Source of the DNA: Micavibrio sp. UBA6212
GTDB taxonomy: Bacteria; Pseudomonadota; Alphaproteobacteria; Micavibrionales; Micavibrionaceae
Direction of reading: 5' to 3'
Assembly: GCA_002421905.1 (NCBI GenBank)
Contig: DISK01000006.1
Span: 106,565-126,931, forward strand
DNA: 20,367 bases
In this document: positions 1 through 8,300 of the stretch, one piece after another
How the letters are laid out: every line of letters begins with the position of its first letter
Position numbering within the stretch: position 1 is the stretch's first letter
Notes under the pieces: model-generated
What the model saw: only the letters and a program-made list of their open reading frames with translations
What the model was told of the DNA's origin: nothing
Databases searched by the model: none
Position numbers and translations under genes: made by a program

Positions 1-2
1 TT

Positions 3-605
3 ACTTTTGCAGCAAATGCGAATGCAGGAGGTCTTGAAGACGGTAAATGCTACACAAAAGCAGAAGCTGAAGCTGTTTTGGCCCAAGAGGGGCAAAAACC
101 AATTTTTGGCGGTGACCGGATCACTGACACCAAGCCTGCGAACATCTTTTTTGTTAATGACAGTGGGTACGGATATAATATTGAAGGAGATAGGTCTCTG
201 GGAACTCCATCGCAAAAATTATGTGTGGGTTCTTCTTATAAAAATGTACATATCAATGGCCGTGATAACCCGAATATTCCCGGTTGGGGACTTAATATCA
301 AGAGTAATGGAACCTTTGATGTTCAAAAAGCCTATCGCAATGGCGGGCGTTTGGTTTTTGCTGCTCAATCTTATTCGATGAAAGATGGTGCAGAAGTGGA
401 TGGTAAGGTTATTGCCGTTATGGCAGGAACAAATGATCAGCTAGCATCTGTTGTGGCTGTTGATGCGACCGGAAGGCCCGGTGGTTTGTTCTCAATGCGA
501 AATTTTAGTGTATTCCCACATATGGACACACTCTTGGCTCAAGTCCCGCGCCAACAAAACGCCGCGTTATCTACTGGAGCGACTGTTGCATTGGCACCGC
601 AGTAA
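3..605 (+). CDS. Exported protein, 5' end outside window (unrecognised)
   Basis: The reading frame is open from the left edge and ends at TAA 603-605, so the true start lies just upstream of the window. The first visible residues (TFAANANA, then GGLEDGKCY) look like the end of a Sec signal peptide with an A-x-A cleavage site, so the product is probably periplasmic, secreted or surface-located. An internal TTG at 78 could act as a start but would discard this signal. The mature part is about 190 residues, rich in Gly/Asn/Asp with two early Cys (CY and LCV) and beta-type segments, and it ends in a short Ala/Thr/Gln-rich tail. No domain is recognised. It converges on the next gene with only 9 bp between the stop codons. 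A pilus or adhesin role is possible in an island with secretion genes but is not supported by any motif. Confidence 0.6.
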   Translation, partial: TFAANANAGGLEDGKCYTKAEAEAVLAQEGQKPIFGGDRITDTKPANIFFVNDSGYGYNIEGDRSLGTPSQKLCVGSSYKNVHINGRDNPNIPGWGLNIKSNGTFDVQKAYRNGGRLVFAAQSYSMKDGAEVDGKVIAVMAGTNDQLASVVAVDATGRPGGLFSMRNFSVFPHMDTLLAQVPRQQNAALSTGATVALAPQ

Positions 606-614
606 TTTAAAATA

Positions 615-1790
615 TTATCCGAATCCGAAATTTCCGGCGGGGGAAGCTGCAGTTTTTTGCTGTGGTTCTTCTTTAGGTGCGTTTGCAGGCGTCTCAACCG
701 TAATGGAAGAAGCGGCTTTGTTGTTATAGGTTGATGTTAACGCGACCTCTGTTTGGATGCCGGATGGTACGGCAGAAAAAATGGAGGGTTGAGACGCAGT
801 GGTCGTTGCTTGGCCTTTCGGTTCAGATATGTCCGATGTATTAGCTAATATGCTTGATCTAATTGAAGTTGATGCTTGTGTTCCAGTGGTGGTTGCAGCT
901 TCAATTTCTGTGTGTTCATTGTTGTAGGTAATTCCTCTACCATTCTCTTCCATTTTCTTTAGATCTGCCAGATCAGCGGCCACTTGCTTATCGCGCTTAT
1001 TGATTGCCAGTTCTGATTTTTCTTCTTCGGTGAGTTTCCCTTGACGCTCCTTTTCTAGAAGTTCGAGTGTTCTTTTCAGTTTCTCGGCACGCTTCTCGGC
1101 TTCCTCTTTTGGGACCCCATCTTTTTGTAGGCTTTGTTTGAATTTGTCGAAGTTTGCAGGGTCTTGAACAAAGAGATATAAGTTGTGCAAGTCAGCACCA
1201 GAGAATTGTTGCCCCCCAATTGTATGCATATTCTTGTCCCACCGCTCAAGGCGCATTTGCTCTTCCATGCGTTCTTCATGGATTTCGGACATAGCCTGTG
1301 CAAGATTCTGCATATTTTGTTCAGCTTGTTTTCTTCGGCGTGCATCAGGCGTGAGATCCTCATCATCCGCATCTTCAAAGCCTGTCGGAACAAATTGCGC
1401 TAGTTGCTGTTTGAGTTCGATATGAGAAAGATTAATCATGACATCATTGGCAAAGGCCAGAGCGTCTGTTGCATGGCGTGATGCCAGCTCTTCCATAATT
1501 GGATTTTGCATGATGTTAAAAGTGGAGAGAGCTTCTCCGGAATCCATATCCGCGATAGATTCTTCTTGTTCTTGGCGAGAGAGACTCAACCACTCTCTGG
1601 GATGTAACGAGTTTTTTTGTGCAAGAAGTTGGAATGTTCCAACGGCAAAATCTTGAATTTCTGCTTGGGAATAACGATCCAGCTCCAGCAGAGCAGGGTC
1701 TTTATTTGATCTGGCTGCAGCTTCTGATCCATTATCAAAAGCAGCCAGCTCCTCCGGCATTGCCGCTATGTTTTGTCCCAAGACCGCCAT
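615..1790 (-). CDS. Hydrophilic coiled-coil protein with disordered Ser/Thr/Ala tail (unrecognised)
   Basis: This is a 391-residue ORF whose ATG (1788-1790) is preceded on the minus strand by a strong purine ribosome site (GGGGGGAG, about 3 nt upstream), which fixes the start. No signal peptide or membrane segment is visible. Residues about 1-140 are mixed helical. About 145-275 is highly charged Glu/Lys/Arg sequence (for example EEAEKRAEKLKRTLELLEKE) expected to form coiled coil. About 290-391 is low-complexity Ser/Thr/Ala/Pro sequence ending in a Gly/Phe tail (GNFGFG), probably disordered. The architecture would suit a secreted substrate or a structural/scaffold protein, but I do not recognise the family. 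Its upstream region carries a 9-bp inverted repeat shared with the divergent neighbour's promoter region. Confidence 0.7.
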   Translation of the reverse strand: MAVLGQNIAAMPEELAAFDNGSEAAARSNKDPALLELDRYSQAEIQDFAVGTFQLLAQKNSLHPREWLSLSRQEQEESIADMDSGEALSTFNIMQNPIMEELASRHATDALAFANDVMINLSHIELKQQLAQFVPTGFEDADDEDLTPDARRRKQAEQNMQNLAQAMSEIHEERMEEQMRLERWDKNMHTIGGQQFSGADLHNLYLFVQDPANFDKFKQSLQKDGVPKEEAEKRAEKLKRTLELLEKERQGKLTEEEKSELAINKRDKQVAADLADLKKMEENGRGITYNNEHTEIEAATTTGTQASTSIRSSILANTSDISEPKGQATTTASQPSIFSAVPSGIQTEVALTSTYNNKAASSITVETPANAPKEEPQQKTAASPAGNFGFG

Positions 1791-1845
1791 TACTCCCCCC
1801 TCAGAAAGTTAGGCTATTGTGTTATTTTCATTTGAATGCAGGCTT

Positions 1846-1882
1846 ATTAACCTTCAGCTCATTATGGCCGCCAAAGGTTAAT
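1846..1882. promoter_or_regulatory. Inverted repeat upstream of the 391-aa gene, candidate operator
   Basis: ATTAACCTT (1846-1854) and its exact reverse complement AAGGTTAAT (1874-1882) are separated by 19 bp, 56 bp upstream of the minus-strand start at 1790. The same motif recurs at 2091-2100 before the divergent gene, so it may be a shared operator half-site. The 1791-2157 gap otherwise holds one further inverted repeat and no ORF I would call. Confidence 0.4.
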
Positions 1883-1936
1883 AGTTATGAAAACAAATAT
1901 CGAATTTGAATAAAATTTGATCCAATCCAGTTTTTC

Positions 1937-1961
1937 CTGATCCAAAGATATTCCGGATCAG
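1937..1961. repeat. Inverted repeat CTGATCC / GGATCAG in the divergent intergenic region
   Basis: Seven-bp arms (1937-1943 and 1955-1961) are separated by 11 bp. No T-run follows on either strand, so an operator is more likely than a terminator. It lies midway between the two divergent genes. Confidence 0.3.
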
Positions 1962-2090
1962 AAATTAAGTGCTGGCCAGTCTAATCGGGGGGAGAAAACA
2001 AAGCCTATATCTCTATGTTATATCAATAGTTGATAGATTGCAATAAATAGAATGAAGGAAATGCAACTGGCTGCAAGGGGAAAGGGCTAC

Positions 2091-2100
2091 ATTAACCTTC
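2091..2100 (+). promoter_or_regulatory. Third ATTAACCTT copy before the four-repeat HTH gene
   Basis: ATTAACCTTC is identical to 1846-1855 and lies 57 bp upstream of the TTG start at 2158. This is nearly the same distance from its gene as the inverted repeat is from the 391-aa gene (56 bp), which suggests common control of the two divergent genes. Confidence 0.3.
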
Positions 2101-2157
2101 TGTTTATTCAAAAAAGAGATAAAAGAAAGGGGACAATAGGACACAAGGAATCTGGTT

Positions 2158-3381
2158 TTGGAGACGAGTTCAGAAAAATTTGATCGGGTTGTCTTGATTG
2201 ACAGGAGCAACTCTGAAACATGCGACCTCAAATATCTCAAATTTCTTTGTGATCGCACGGGAGTTCCCCCGAATAAACTTTTGCAACGCTATTCGCAAGA
2301 TAAGCCCAAAGGGTTGATTGCTGAAAAAATCATTCCCTGTTTACGTGGAGAACGCAAAACATTGCGTGAGGACTACTACGATTTTGTACTGGCAGGTTGG
2401 CTTGATGCGGCAGGACTGGACAGAAAAGAATTAGAAAATTTGGTTGGAGAGAAGGATGCCATCTCTGTGAAACAAGAAGCCCCCAAAGCCCAAGATAAAA
2501 AAGTTAATCTTCTCAACGCAGATGGGGCTCTGACCGAGGCTCTTTTCGAGGAGAAAATAATGACTCGACTCCTTGATGATGATGGCTTGCCAACCGATAC
2601 ACTTTGTGAATTAAGAGAGTTAAAAGAAAAAACGATGATCGGTGCTTTAAAGCTTTTAAAAGGGAGAGAGGATGTTCCGGAAGGACTCTCGTATACAACG
2701 ATACAAAATTGGCTTGGGGGAAGAACAAAATGTGTGGAGAGTCATTATGTGGAGTTTGTGCGGGAGGCATGGCAAACATATCCTGAAGTGGGAACAGTTT
2801 GGCTTTTGAACGAGAATGGAACGCCAAGCGATATTCTGTGCGAGTTGAGAAATCTTAAAAAGAAAACCGACATCTCCCCTAGAGGATTGTTAAGGAGGTG
2901 TGAGAATGTTCCGGAAGGGCTCTCTGAGAGTATTCTGAGGCGATGGTTGTCTGGAAGTATTGATAAGGCCAAAGGCACTCATGTAGATTTCGTGCGAAAT
3001 GCATATCTAAATCACATAAATGAAAAACAAGAAAAGATAGAGAAATATAAGGAATTGTCAGTCGATCAGGACTCATACCTTGATGCATTTGTAGGAAATA
3101 TTATTCTCGTTACTCCAGAGATCAGGGATCGGTTGATATCCGGATTTGAGAAAACAGGGCAGAGTAGTTTTTCTCTTCTGAAAACAAGCGAGGATGATGT
3201 GCCAACCGGTTTAACGGCGCGCGGTATCAGAGCATGGTTAAAAGGAGATATGCTATACGCGCCAGAAGAACATCTGAATTTCGTTCTTAAAGAGTTAGAT
3301 GGAATTTTGGAAGGAAAACCGAGGAAAGATCAGCAATACAGGTTCTTTGATATGAAGAAACATCTCCGTGAAGATGTTTAA
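2158..3381 (+). CDS. Protein with four tandem helix-turn-helix-like repeats, putative DNA-binding
   Basis: The frame opens after a TAG at 2137-2139 and has no early ATG. TTG at 2158 has an AAGGA ribosome site 8 nt upstream (2145-2149), so a TTG start giving 407 residues is chosen. The protein contains four diverged copies of a ~65-residue unit at residues about 19-84, 141-206, 217-286 and 319-384. Each has an L-x-x-L...T segment, an LL pair, a turn of the form (V/K)P-x-GL(S/T), an I-x-x-W-L-x-G helix and a final (H/Y)-x-x-F-V helix (copy 1 has CLRG in place of W-L-x-G). The middle of the unit resembles a helix-turn-helix, so a modular DNA-binding or regulatory protein is the best guess, by inference. 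Copies 2 and 3 are also alike at DNA level (GTTCCGGAAGG in both), showing recent repeat duplication. No other domain is seen. Confidence 0.7.
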   Translation: METSSEKFDRVVLIDRSNSETCDLKYLKFLCDRTGVPPNKLLQRYSQDKPKGLIAEKIIPCLRGERKTLREDYYDFVLAGWLDAAGLDRKELENLVGEKDAISVKQEAPKAQDKKVNLLNADGALTEALFEEKIMTRLLDDDGLPTDTLCELRELKEKTMIGALKLLKGREDVPEGLSYTTIQNWLGGRTKCVESHYVEFVREAWQTYPEVGTVWLLNENGTPSDILCELRNLKKKTDISPRGLLRRCENVPEGLSESILRRWLSGSIDKAKGTHVDFVRNAYLNHINEKQEKIEKYKELSVDQDSYLDAFVGNIILVTPEIRDRLISGFEKTGQSSFSLLKTSEDDVPTGLTARGIRAWLKGDMLYAPEEHLNFVLKELDGILEGKPRKDQQYRFFDMKKHLREDV

Positions 3382-3466
3382 TAAGGGAGCAGTAATAGCC
3401 AGAACCTGTTGGATGGATATATTGTTAGTTAAACTAATACAGCTTGTTGGCCCCTTGTACTCAGAT

Positions 3467-4216
3467 TTAGCCATATGCAGCATGATAAATAGTTTGGGGT
3501 GAGGCAGAGGCTTTCTCAGATTTTCTTTTTGCGAAATCAATTCGAATACAATGAGAGTTTGAAAGGCCTATTAACGCTTGAGGTGTTTCTTGATCTACAA
3601 ACATTCTCCACATTTCAAGAAAGCTTCCGGGATATGCAGATATGCCTGGATGAGATTTGTAAGCGAGAGCAAGGCAAGCTGTTTCTTCCATGAGATAATC
3701 GAGTGACAGCTTATGGAAGCGGTCCTTCTGATGAGGTTCTATTAAGTTTCTTTTTATACGACGTTCGTAAACGGAAGAAATTGACTGATCTACGGCGGAT
3801 TTGAAATGAGTATTCTCTCTGTACGTATCTCGCGCGCATTTCAATGCAGAGTCAAATTCCGAATGAGTTAACCAGTGATCCCAGTGTATGACTTTTGTAC
3901 CTGTCAATGATTGCTGATTCCGTTCAAGCCAATCCAATCCATCTTGTTCTGTTTGCTTGTGGAAATATTCAGGATCGTGTTGTGAGTTCAGAGAAAAATT
4001 ATATCTCTGCAAAGTATCATTACAAAGGACGACTATGTTTCTAAATCGAGCTTTTGCCCAGTCGATTGTACAGGAAAATTTTTCTCCTTCATGGTAATCT
4101 TGCCCTACGCTGATTTCAAGTCGCAATGTATCGTAGGTATGCCAAGGGTCACCTTCTTTTACTTTGATAGCATATGATCCCAATTGAGAGGGGAATTGTA
4201 ATCTAGTAACGCTCAT
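3467..4216 (-). CDS. tRNA-dependent cyclodipeptide synthase, XYP subfamily
   Basis: CDPSs are class-I aminoacyl-tRNA-synthetase-like enzymes that take two aminoacyl-tRNAs and release a cyclic dipeptide. The 249 residues match the usual family size. Visible signature: beta strand then Ser36 in EISVGQDYHEG (equivalent of AlbC catalytic Ser37), Gln39 at the variable X40 position, a G-E-K-F...W-A-K-x-R-F stretch (44-58), then Tyr174 and Glu178 spaced as Y-x-x-x-E (AlbC Tyr178/Glu182), and Tyr195-Pro196, the YP pair that separates the XYP from the NYH subfamily. The product dipeptide cannot be read from sequence. Its ATG lies inside the end of the upstream regulator gene (14-nt overlap) with AAGGAG 8 nt before it, so the two are co-translated. 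No cyclodipeptide oxidase, P450, methyltransferase or transporter lies next to it, which is unusual. Confidence 0.8.
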   Translation of the reverse strand: MSVTRLQFPSQLGSYAIKVKEGDPWHTYDTLRLEISVGQDYHEGEKFSCTIDWAKARFRNIVVLCNDTLQRYNFSLNSQHDPEYFHKQTEQDGLDWLERNQQSLTGTKVIHWDHWLTHSEFDSALKCARDTYRENTHFKSAVDQSISSVYERRIKRNLIEPHQKDRFHKLSLDYLMEETACLALAYKSHPGISAYPGSFLEMWRMFVDQETPQALIGLSNSHCIRIDFAKRKSEKASASPQTIYHAAYG

Positions 4217-4853
4217 TAGCTGTGCTCCTTATCTGTTCGAGGGCAGGGAGGAGGCTCCATAGAAGGTCAAATCTCTGACGCTCCATTTGAACCAGAGATT
4301 TGTTCTCAATTAAAAGTGCTCTTTTCTCTTCCGAAAGACAAAGCACAATTTTATCGCCATAGATTAACATGACCCAGTTTCGAAAATAAATTTTTGGGAC
4401 CCATCTGTATTCTGATACAGGCCCCATAAGATACGTGTTTCCCTCCTCTACAGTCTGGCGCATCTTTATTCCTGCATTGCGGATTTTTTTGTATAGATTA
4501 AAGACTTCCGGAGGGGATTTTCTGTCATCCGCCATATCTACGATCAGCTCTGCGGTGGGATTATCAATTAACGTCTCATAGACATCTTCAAGCGCTTGGT
4601 TAAACCAGTTTTCACCTTCCAATGTTCTTACATTAATGCCTTTACGCTTTAATCCGTCTTGTTCACCAAACTCGATGCCAGCTTTATCAAAGGCGAAAAT
4701 AATTTTTTCTATAGTCTGAACTTTTGGTGCTTTTCCCCCGATTTCAATATTCGCAATTGAAATGGGGGAGACTCCGGAGTGGGCCCCCAAGTCTTTTTGT
4801 GTCCATCCTAGGAGGGCGCGAGCTGCACGAATTTGTGAGGAGCTAATTGTCAT
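4203..4853 (-). CDS. XRE-family HTH regulator with C-terminal TrmB/PLD-like sensor-type domain
   Basis: The 216-residue protein begins with a Cro/CI-type helix-turn-helix (residues about 5-60; RAARALLGWTQKDLG, then SGVSPISIANIE). Residues about 80-205 form a second domain. Its pattern (an acidic ELIVDM strand, a GPVSEYRWVPKIYF segment, then an I-Y-G-D-K strand, an ENK turn and an F-D-L-L-W helix) resembles the C-terminal ligand/PLD-like domains fused to TrmB-type and some XRE-type regulators. That resemblance is from memory of the pattern. It is the promoter-proximal gene of a two-gene unit with the cyclodipeptide synthase, so it most likely controls that gene and itself, perhaps in response to the product. 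The ribosome site (AAGAAAAG) is weak. Upstream DNA is extremely AT-rich. Confidence 0.75.
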   Translation of the reverse strand: MTISSSQIRAARALLGWTQKDLGAHSGVSPISIANIEIGGKAPKVQTIEKIIFAFDKAGIEFGEQDGLKRKGINVRTLEGENWFNQALEDVYETLIDNPTAELIVDMADDRKSPPEVFNLYKKIRNAGIKMRQTVEEGNTYLMGPVSEYRWVPKIYFRNWVMLIYGDKIVLCLSEEKRALLIENKSLVQMERQRFDLLWSLLPALEQIRSTANERY

Positions 4854-4945
4854 ATGCTTTTCTTAAGTTTAGTTTATGCAAAAAATAAGTTACGAAATAA
4901 AATAGAAAAAATCAATAAAATAGTAATCAAAAATATGAAAAAATA

Positions 4946-4991
4946 TTGACAAGTCCTTCAAATAATAACTATAAATTATACTATAGTATAA
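4946..4991 (+). promoter_or_regulatory. Candidate sigma70-type promoter overlapped by a 16-bp palindrome
   Basis: TTGACA (4946-4951), an 18-bp spacer and TATAAA (4970-4975) form a good plus-strand promoter. TTATACTATAGTATAA (4976-4991) is a perfect palindrome covering the expected start point, an ideal place for a repressor. Transcription would enter the leader of the ATPase operon. It also lies about 120 bp upstream of the XRE regulator's start on the other strand, so that regulator is a candidate ligand. Confidence 0.5.
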
Positions 4992-5375
4992 AAATACTAA
5001 AACAAAGATTTATTAATAAGTTCTTAAAGGTAGAATTTGTCTTTGAATAGGTTTTAGTTTCTTTCCCCCAAAAGAAACCCCATGCGGCAGGTATGATGAA
5101 TGCCTCCGCTGGGTGGGAAGGGGAAAGTGGATGGGTCCCATCGGGGGGGAGCTCTCCGTAGATATGTTGATAGAGGAAAAGTGTGCGGGTTGTTAAATCT
5201 CCCGAACAAACAACCTGTTGTGTGCAAACGGTAAAACATATCACGGATCTCCTACCACGGATCTAATTTAAAAAATTGATAGGTTTCTTTCTCTCCCCAG
5301 AAGAAGAGCCTCCTGATTTTTAACGGATCAGGAGGTGTTTTGGGAAGCCGCAAGGATAAACAGGAGTGAATATAG
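4992..5375 (+). promoter_or_regulatory. Long structured 5' leader of the ATPase operon
   Basis: About 380 nt without a credible gene. In contrast to the AT-rich promoter, 5057-5235 is G-rich with several self-complementary segments: an 8-bp hairpin GTTTCTTT/AAAGAAAC (5057-5078), GATGGG-T-CCCATC (5130-5142), GGTTGTT/AACAACC across about 5188-5215, and the direct repeat CACGGATCT (5242-5250 and 5256-5264). It ends in a terminator-like hairpin. An attenuating leader or a small RNA is plausible. The minus-strand reading frames across it look like spurious translations of this structured DNA. Confidence 0.35.
5309..5340 (+). terminator. Terminator-like hairpin just upstream of the T4CP-like gene
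   Basis: CCTCCTGAT (5309-5317) pairs perfectly with ATCAGGAGG (5327-5335) around a 9-nt loop and is followed by TGTTTT. The U-tract is short, so termination may be partial or conditional. It sits about 40 nt before the start codon at 5376, the usual position of an attenuator. Confidence 0.4.
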
Positions 5376-8300
5376 ATGTCGAAAAAAAATGAAATTCAAA
5401 AGCGGGTTTTCGAAGGAGAAGTTATCCCAAGTTCTTCAAGCTTAGGAAAAGCAAAAGAGGATTTTGGCGCCGCTGTAAATAGATATAGTCCCAATCAGGG
5501 AGGTATTGTTGAATCATACGAGTTAACACCACGTATTGATACTGTGTCAGGTCACGAATTACTTGGTCTAGATGATGGATGGATTATCGGGGCAAGAGGA
5601 AATGAGCCTCTGAGGTTTCCAACGGAAAAACATATGTTGACGATCGGTTCTATTGGTTCGGGTAAAGGAACCAGTGTGGCAATTCCAAACATGACATATC
5701 ATGAAGGTTCTGCCTTTTTGATGGAGATGTCAACAACCACATATAAGCATAGTCATGATTTTAGAAGGACTGTTCTTAAACAAAAAGTTTATTTGATAGA
5801 TCCATGGGGAGCAACAAGTGATCCAAGCGAAACATTGAACTTGCTGGATACATTATTTCCTGAGAGTCCAGAGTTTTATACAGATGCAATTTCTTTTGCC
5901 AATACCCTGATGAAGGATGTTGATGTTACAAGCCGTGATGGTGGCTCTGCATACTTTGATAATAATGCAAAGGAACTTCTAACGGCACTTCTTATTTATG
6001 TGAAAACGTCAGATGATGTGGAGGGTGAAGATAGAAATCTGCCACATTTATTCCATCTGATTTCAAGTTATGGTTCCGATGAGTGGAATGAAACTATGCA
6101 AAGAATGATCCTGGATACCGGGAAGCATTCTGGATTATATAATAAAGTTGGAGGATATTACTACGAAAGAGATGATGAGAACGTGCGCAGTATTTTCTCT
6201 TCTATGGGGCAGAAATTTATGCAACTTCTGGATCCTCAAGTTACAAAATTTTTAAAAAAGAGCAGTTTCTCTCTCTCGGAATTAAAAGATGGAAAAACTA
6301 CAGTATACGTAGTGGCCCCCAATGGAACACAGCTGAGGCAGAGCCCCATTATTCATAGACTTTTGGTCGAGAGAACAATTGCAGCATATCCGTACTTGGG
6401 TGATGGAGGAAAAAATTTCAAGACAACAAAAAGTCGTTTATTAATGATGCTGGATGAGTTCGCTCAACTTGGAAAAGTAGATGGCATAGATGATTTGCAA
6501 GCTACAGTCCGAGCGAAGGGCATTACAATTTGGCCTTTAGTGCAGAGTTTTTCTCAGCTTAAAAAAATATATGGGGAAGATACGGCTAACTCAATATGGG
6601 GTGAGGCGGGAGTGATTCAGATTTTGGAAACTCATGAGCCATCTACTCTGCGGCTGGTTTCCGAGTATATGGGTGATGGCGTTGTGATTATCCCACAGGT
6701 TCAGCAGACAGTTACAATCGGAAATAACCAGCAATTCTCTTTTACAGATACAATCTCTGCTACAATGGGAAGATCTATTTCTGATTCAGAAAATATTGCA
6801 GATGGGGAGAGTTATCAAAAAAGCAAAAGCTTATCCAGAACAGAGTCTAATCAGAAAAGTACATCTACAAATAGATCAACCTCCATTGGGACATCTACAA
6901 CGACAGGAACATCTACCTCATGGCAAGAGTCATTTGGGACTACAGTTAATACTAATTTTATTCAACCAGGGATGAAAGCGGGAGATGTGAATTATAAGGG
7001 AGTGTTCGGGGTTAGACCAAATGCTAAAGGGGGGAGTGTTGCCCACTCGTACAATTATTCATTAGGAGGGGGATCATTTGAGTCGGTAACAACAAATGAA
7101 CAAACGACCATAGGTGAAAGTGAGAGTTATTCATATGGGACATCCAAAGGGATTACAGATGGTGAAACCACTGGAGAAAATAGAACTGTCTCAAAGGGAA
7201 GCACTAAAACTGAGTCAAATAATGAAAGTAGGTCGGAAGCTAAAGGGCGCGTTATAGGGGAAAACGAGTCAATATCCTATGCAATTACCTATACAACGCA
7301 GATTATACCAAATATGAAGCCTGCCCAAATAGAAGATGCTTTGGCAAATGACAACCAGCTTTTGATTGTTCGGGGTAAGGGCGAGGCAGGCATTCTGAGA
7401 ATTGTAGAAAGAAAAGCTCATTATTACGAGATACCGTGCATTGCACATAGAGTGTACGGCCCTCCCGTTAAAGCGCCACCAATGGTTTTGGGGAATCTTA
7501 TTCCTCCCAAATCTATTGGGTACTTTCCTGCTGTTGAGATCAAGATCAATATTCCGCAGATACAAAAAATTGAAATTATTCAGCCAAGAGAAGGTGTGAT
7601 TGACCTTATAAATGTATCTGAGAATCGATTCAGCATAGGAAAGTCGGGGATACAGAAGTATCTTGATGCCAGAGAAAAAGTGGATTCTTCACAGGATAAA
7701 GAAAGAAAAAAGCACGTCCTTGATAAACATGAGAAGTTTCTGGAGGTTGCTCAAGATATCCAGTCTACAAGCCTTTCTCTATCGATTGAAAGAGATCAAC
7801 AAGAGGCAAAAATAAACAAGCAATGGGCTGCGCTAGAGAATGTAGTTGATTCCTCAAAATTTGAGAGAGTAAAACTATTGGAGGCCAAAATGCGTTTGGA
7901 AAAGAAATTTGGTGCGATCCAAGAACTTGAACAGACATTAGGAAAATATCAAGCCAATTTATTGGCCGATATGGAGGATGAAGGAAGATATGAAGAAGAT
8001 CTGGCCTGTTATCAGAGACATATTTCTTATATTCATGATCTAAGGAAAGGATGGAAAGGATTTGATGTCCCTGAACGTCCTCTAGAGATATTGATAGCAT
8101 ACGAAGTGGATGAGTGGAGGGATGATGATCTTAGAAAGTTTATTACTGCTGTTGTAGAGAAATTCTCTAAAGCTATTCCGGAAGTTCCTGATTCTCCCGT
8201 TAAACCGGACAGAGTGGCATCCCCAGAGTATAGCATTCCTTTGCCTGTGGCAGAGATAAATTCTACAAGAGTGGAATTAAAATCAGGTGTACGGGTGTCT

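Noticed and set aside
3425..3437. TTAGTTAAACTAA palindrome between the convergent HTH-repeat and CDPS genes
   Set aside because: Short and AT-rich with no T-run in a terminator position; expected by chance in such DNA.
4981..5244. 87-residue minus-strand reading frame across the leader
   Set aside because: No ribosome site and no protein-like pattern; it reads through hairpin-rich DNA of the ATPase leader in an odd Pro/Cys/Trp-rich translation.
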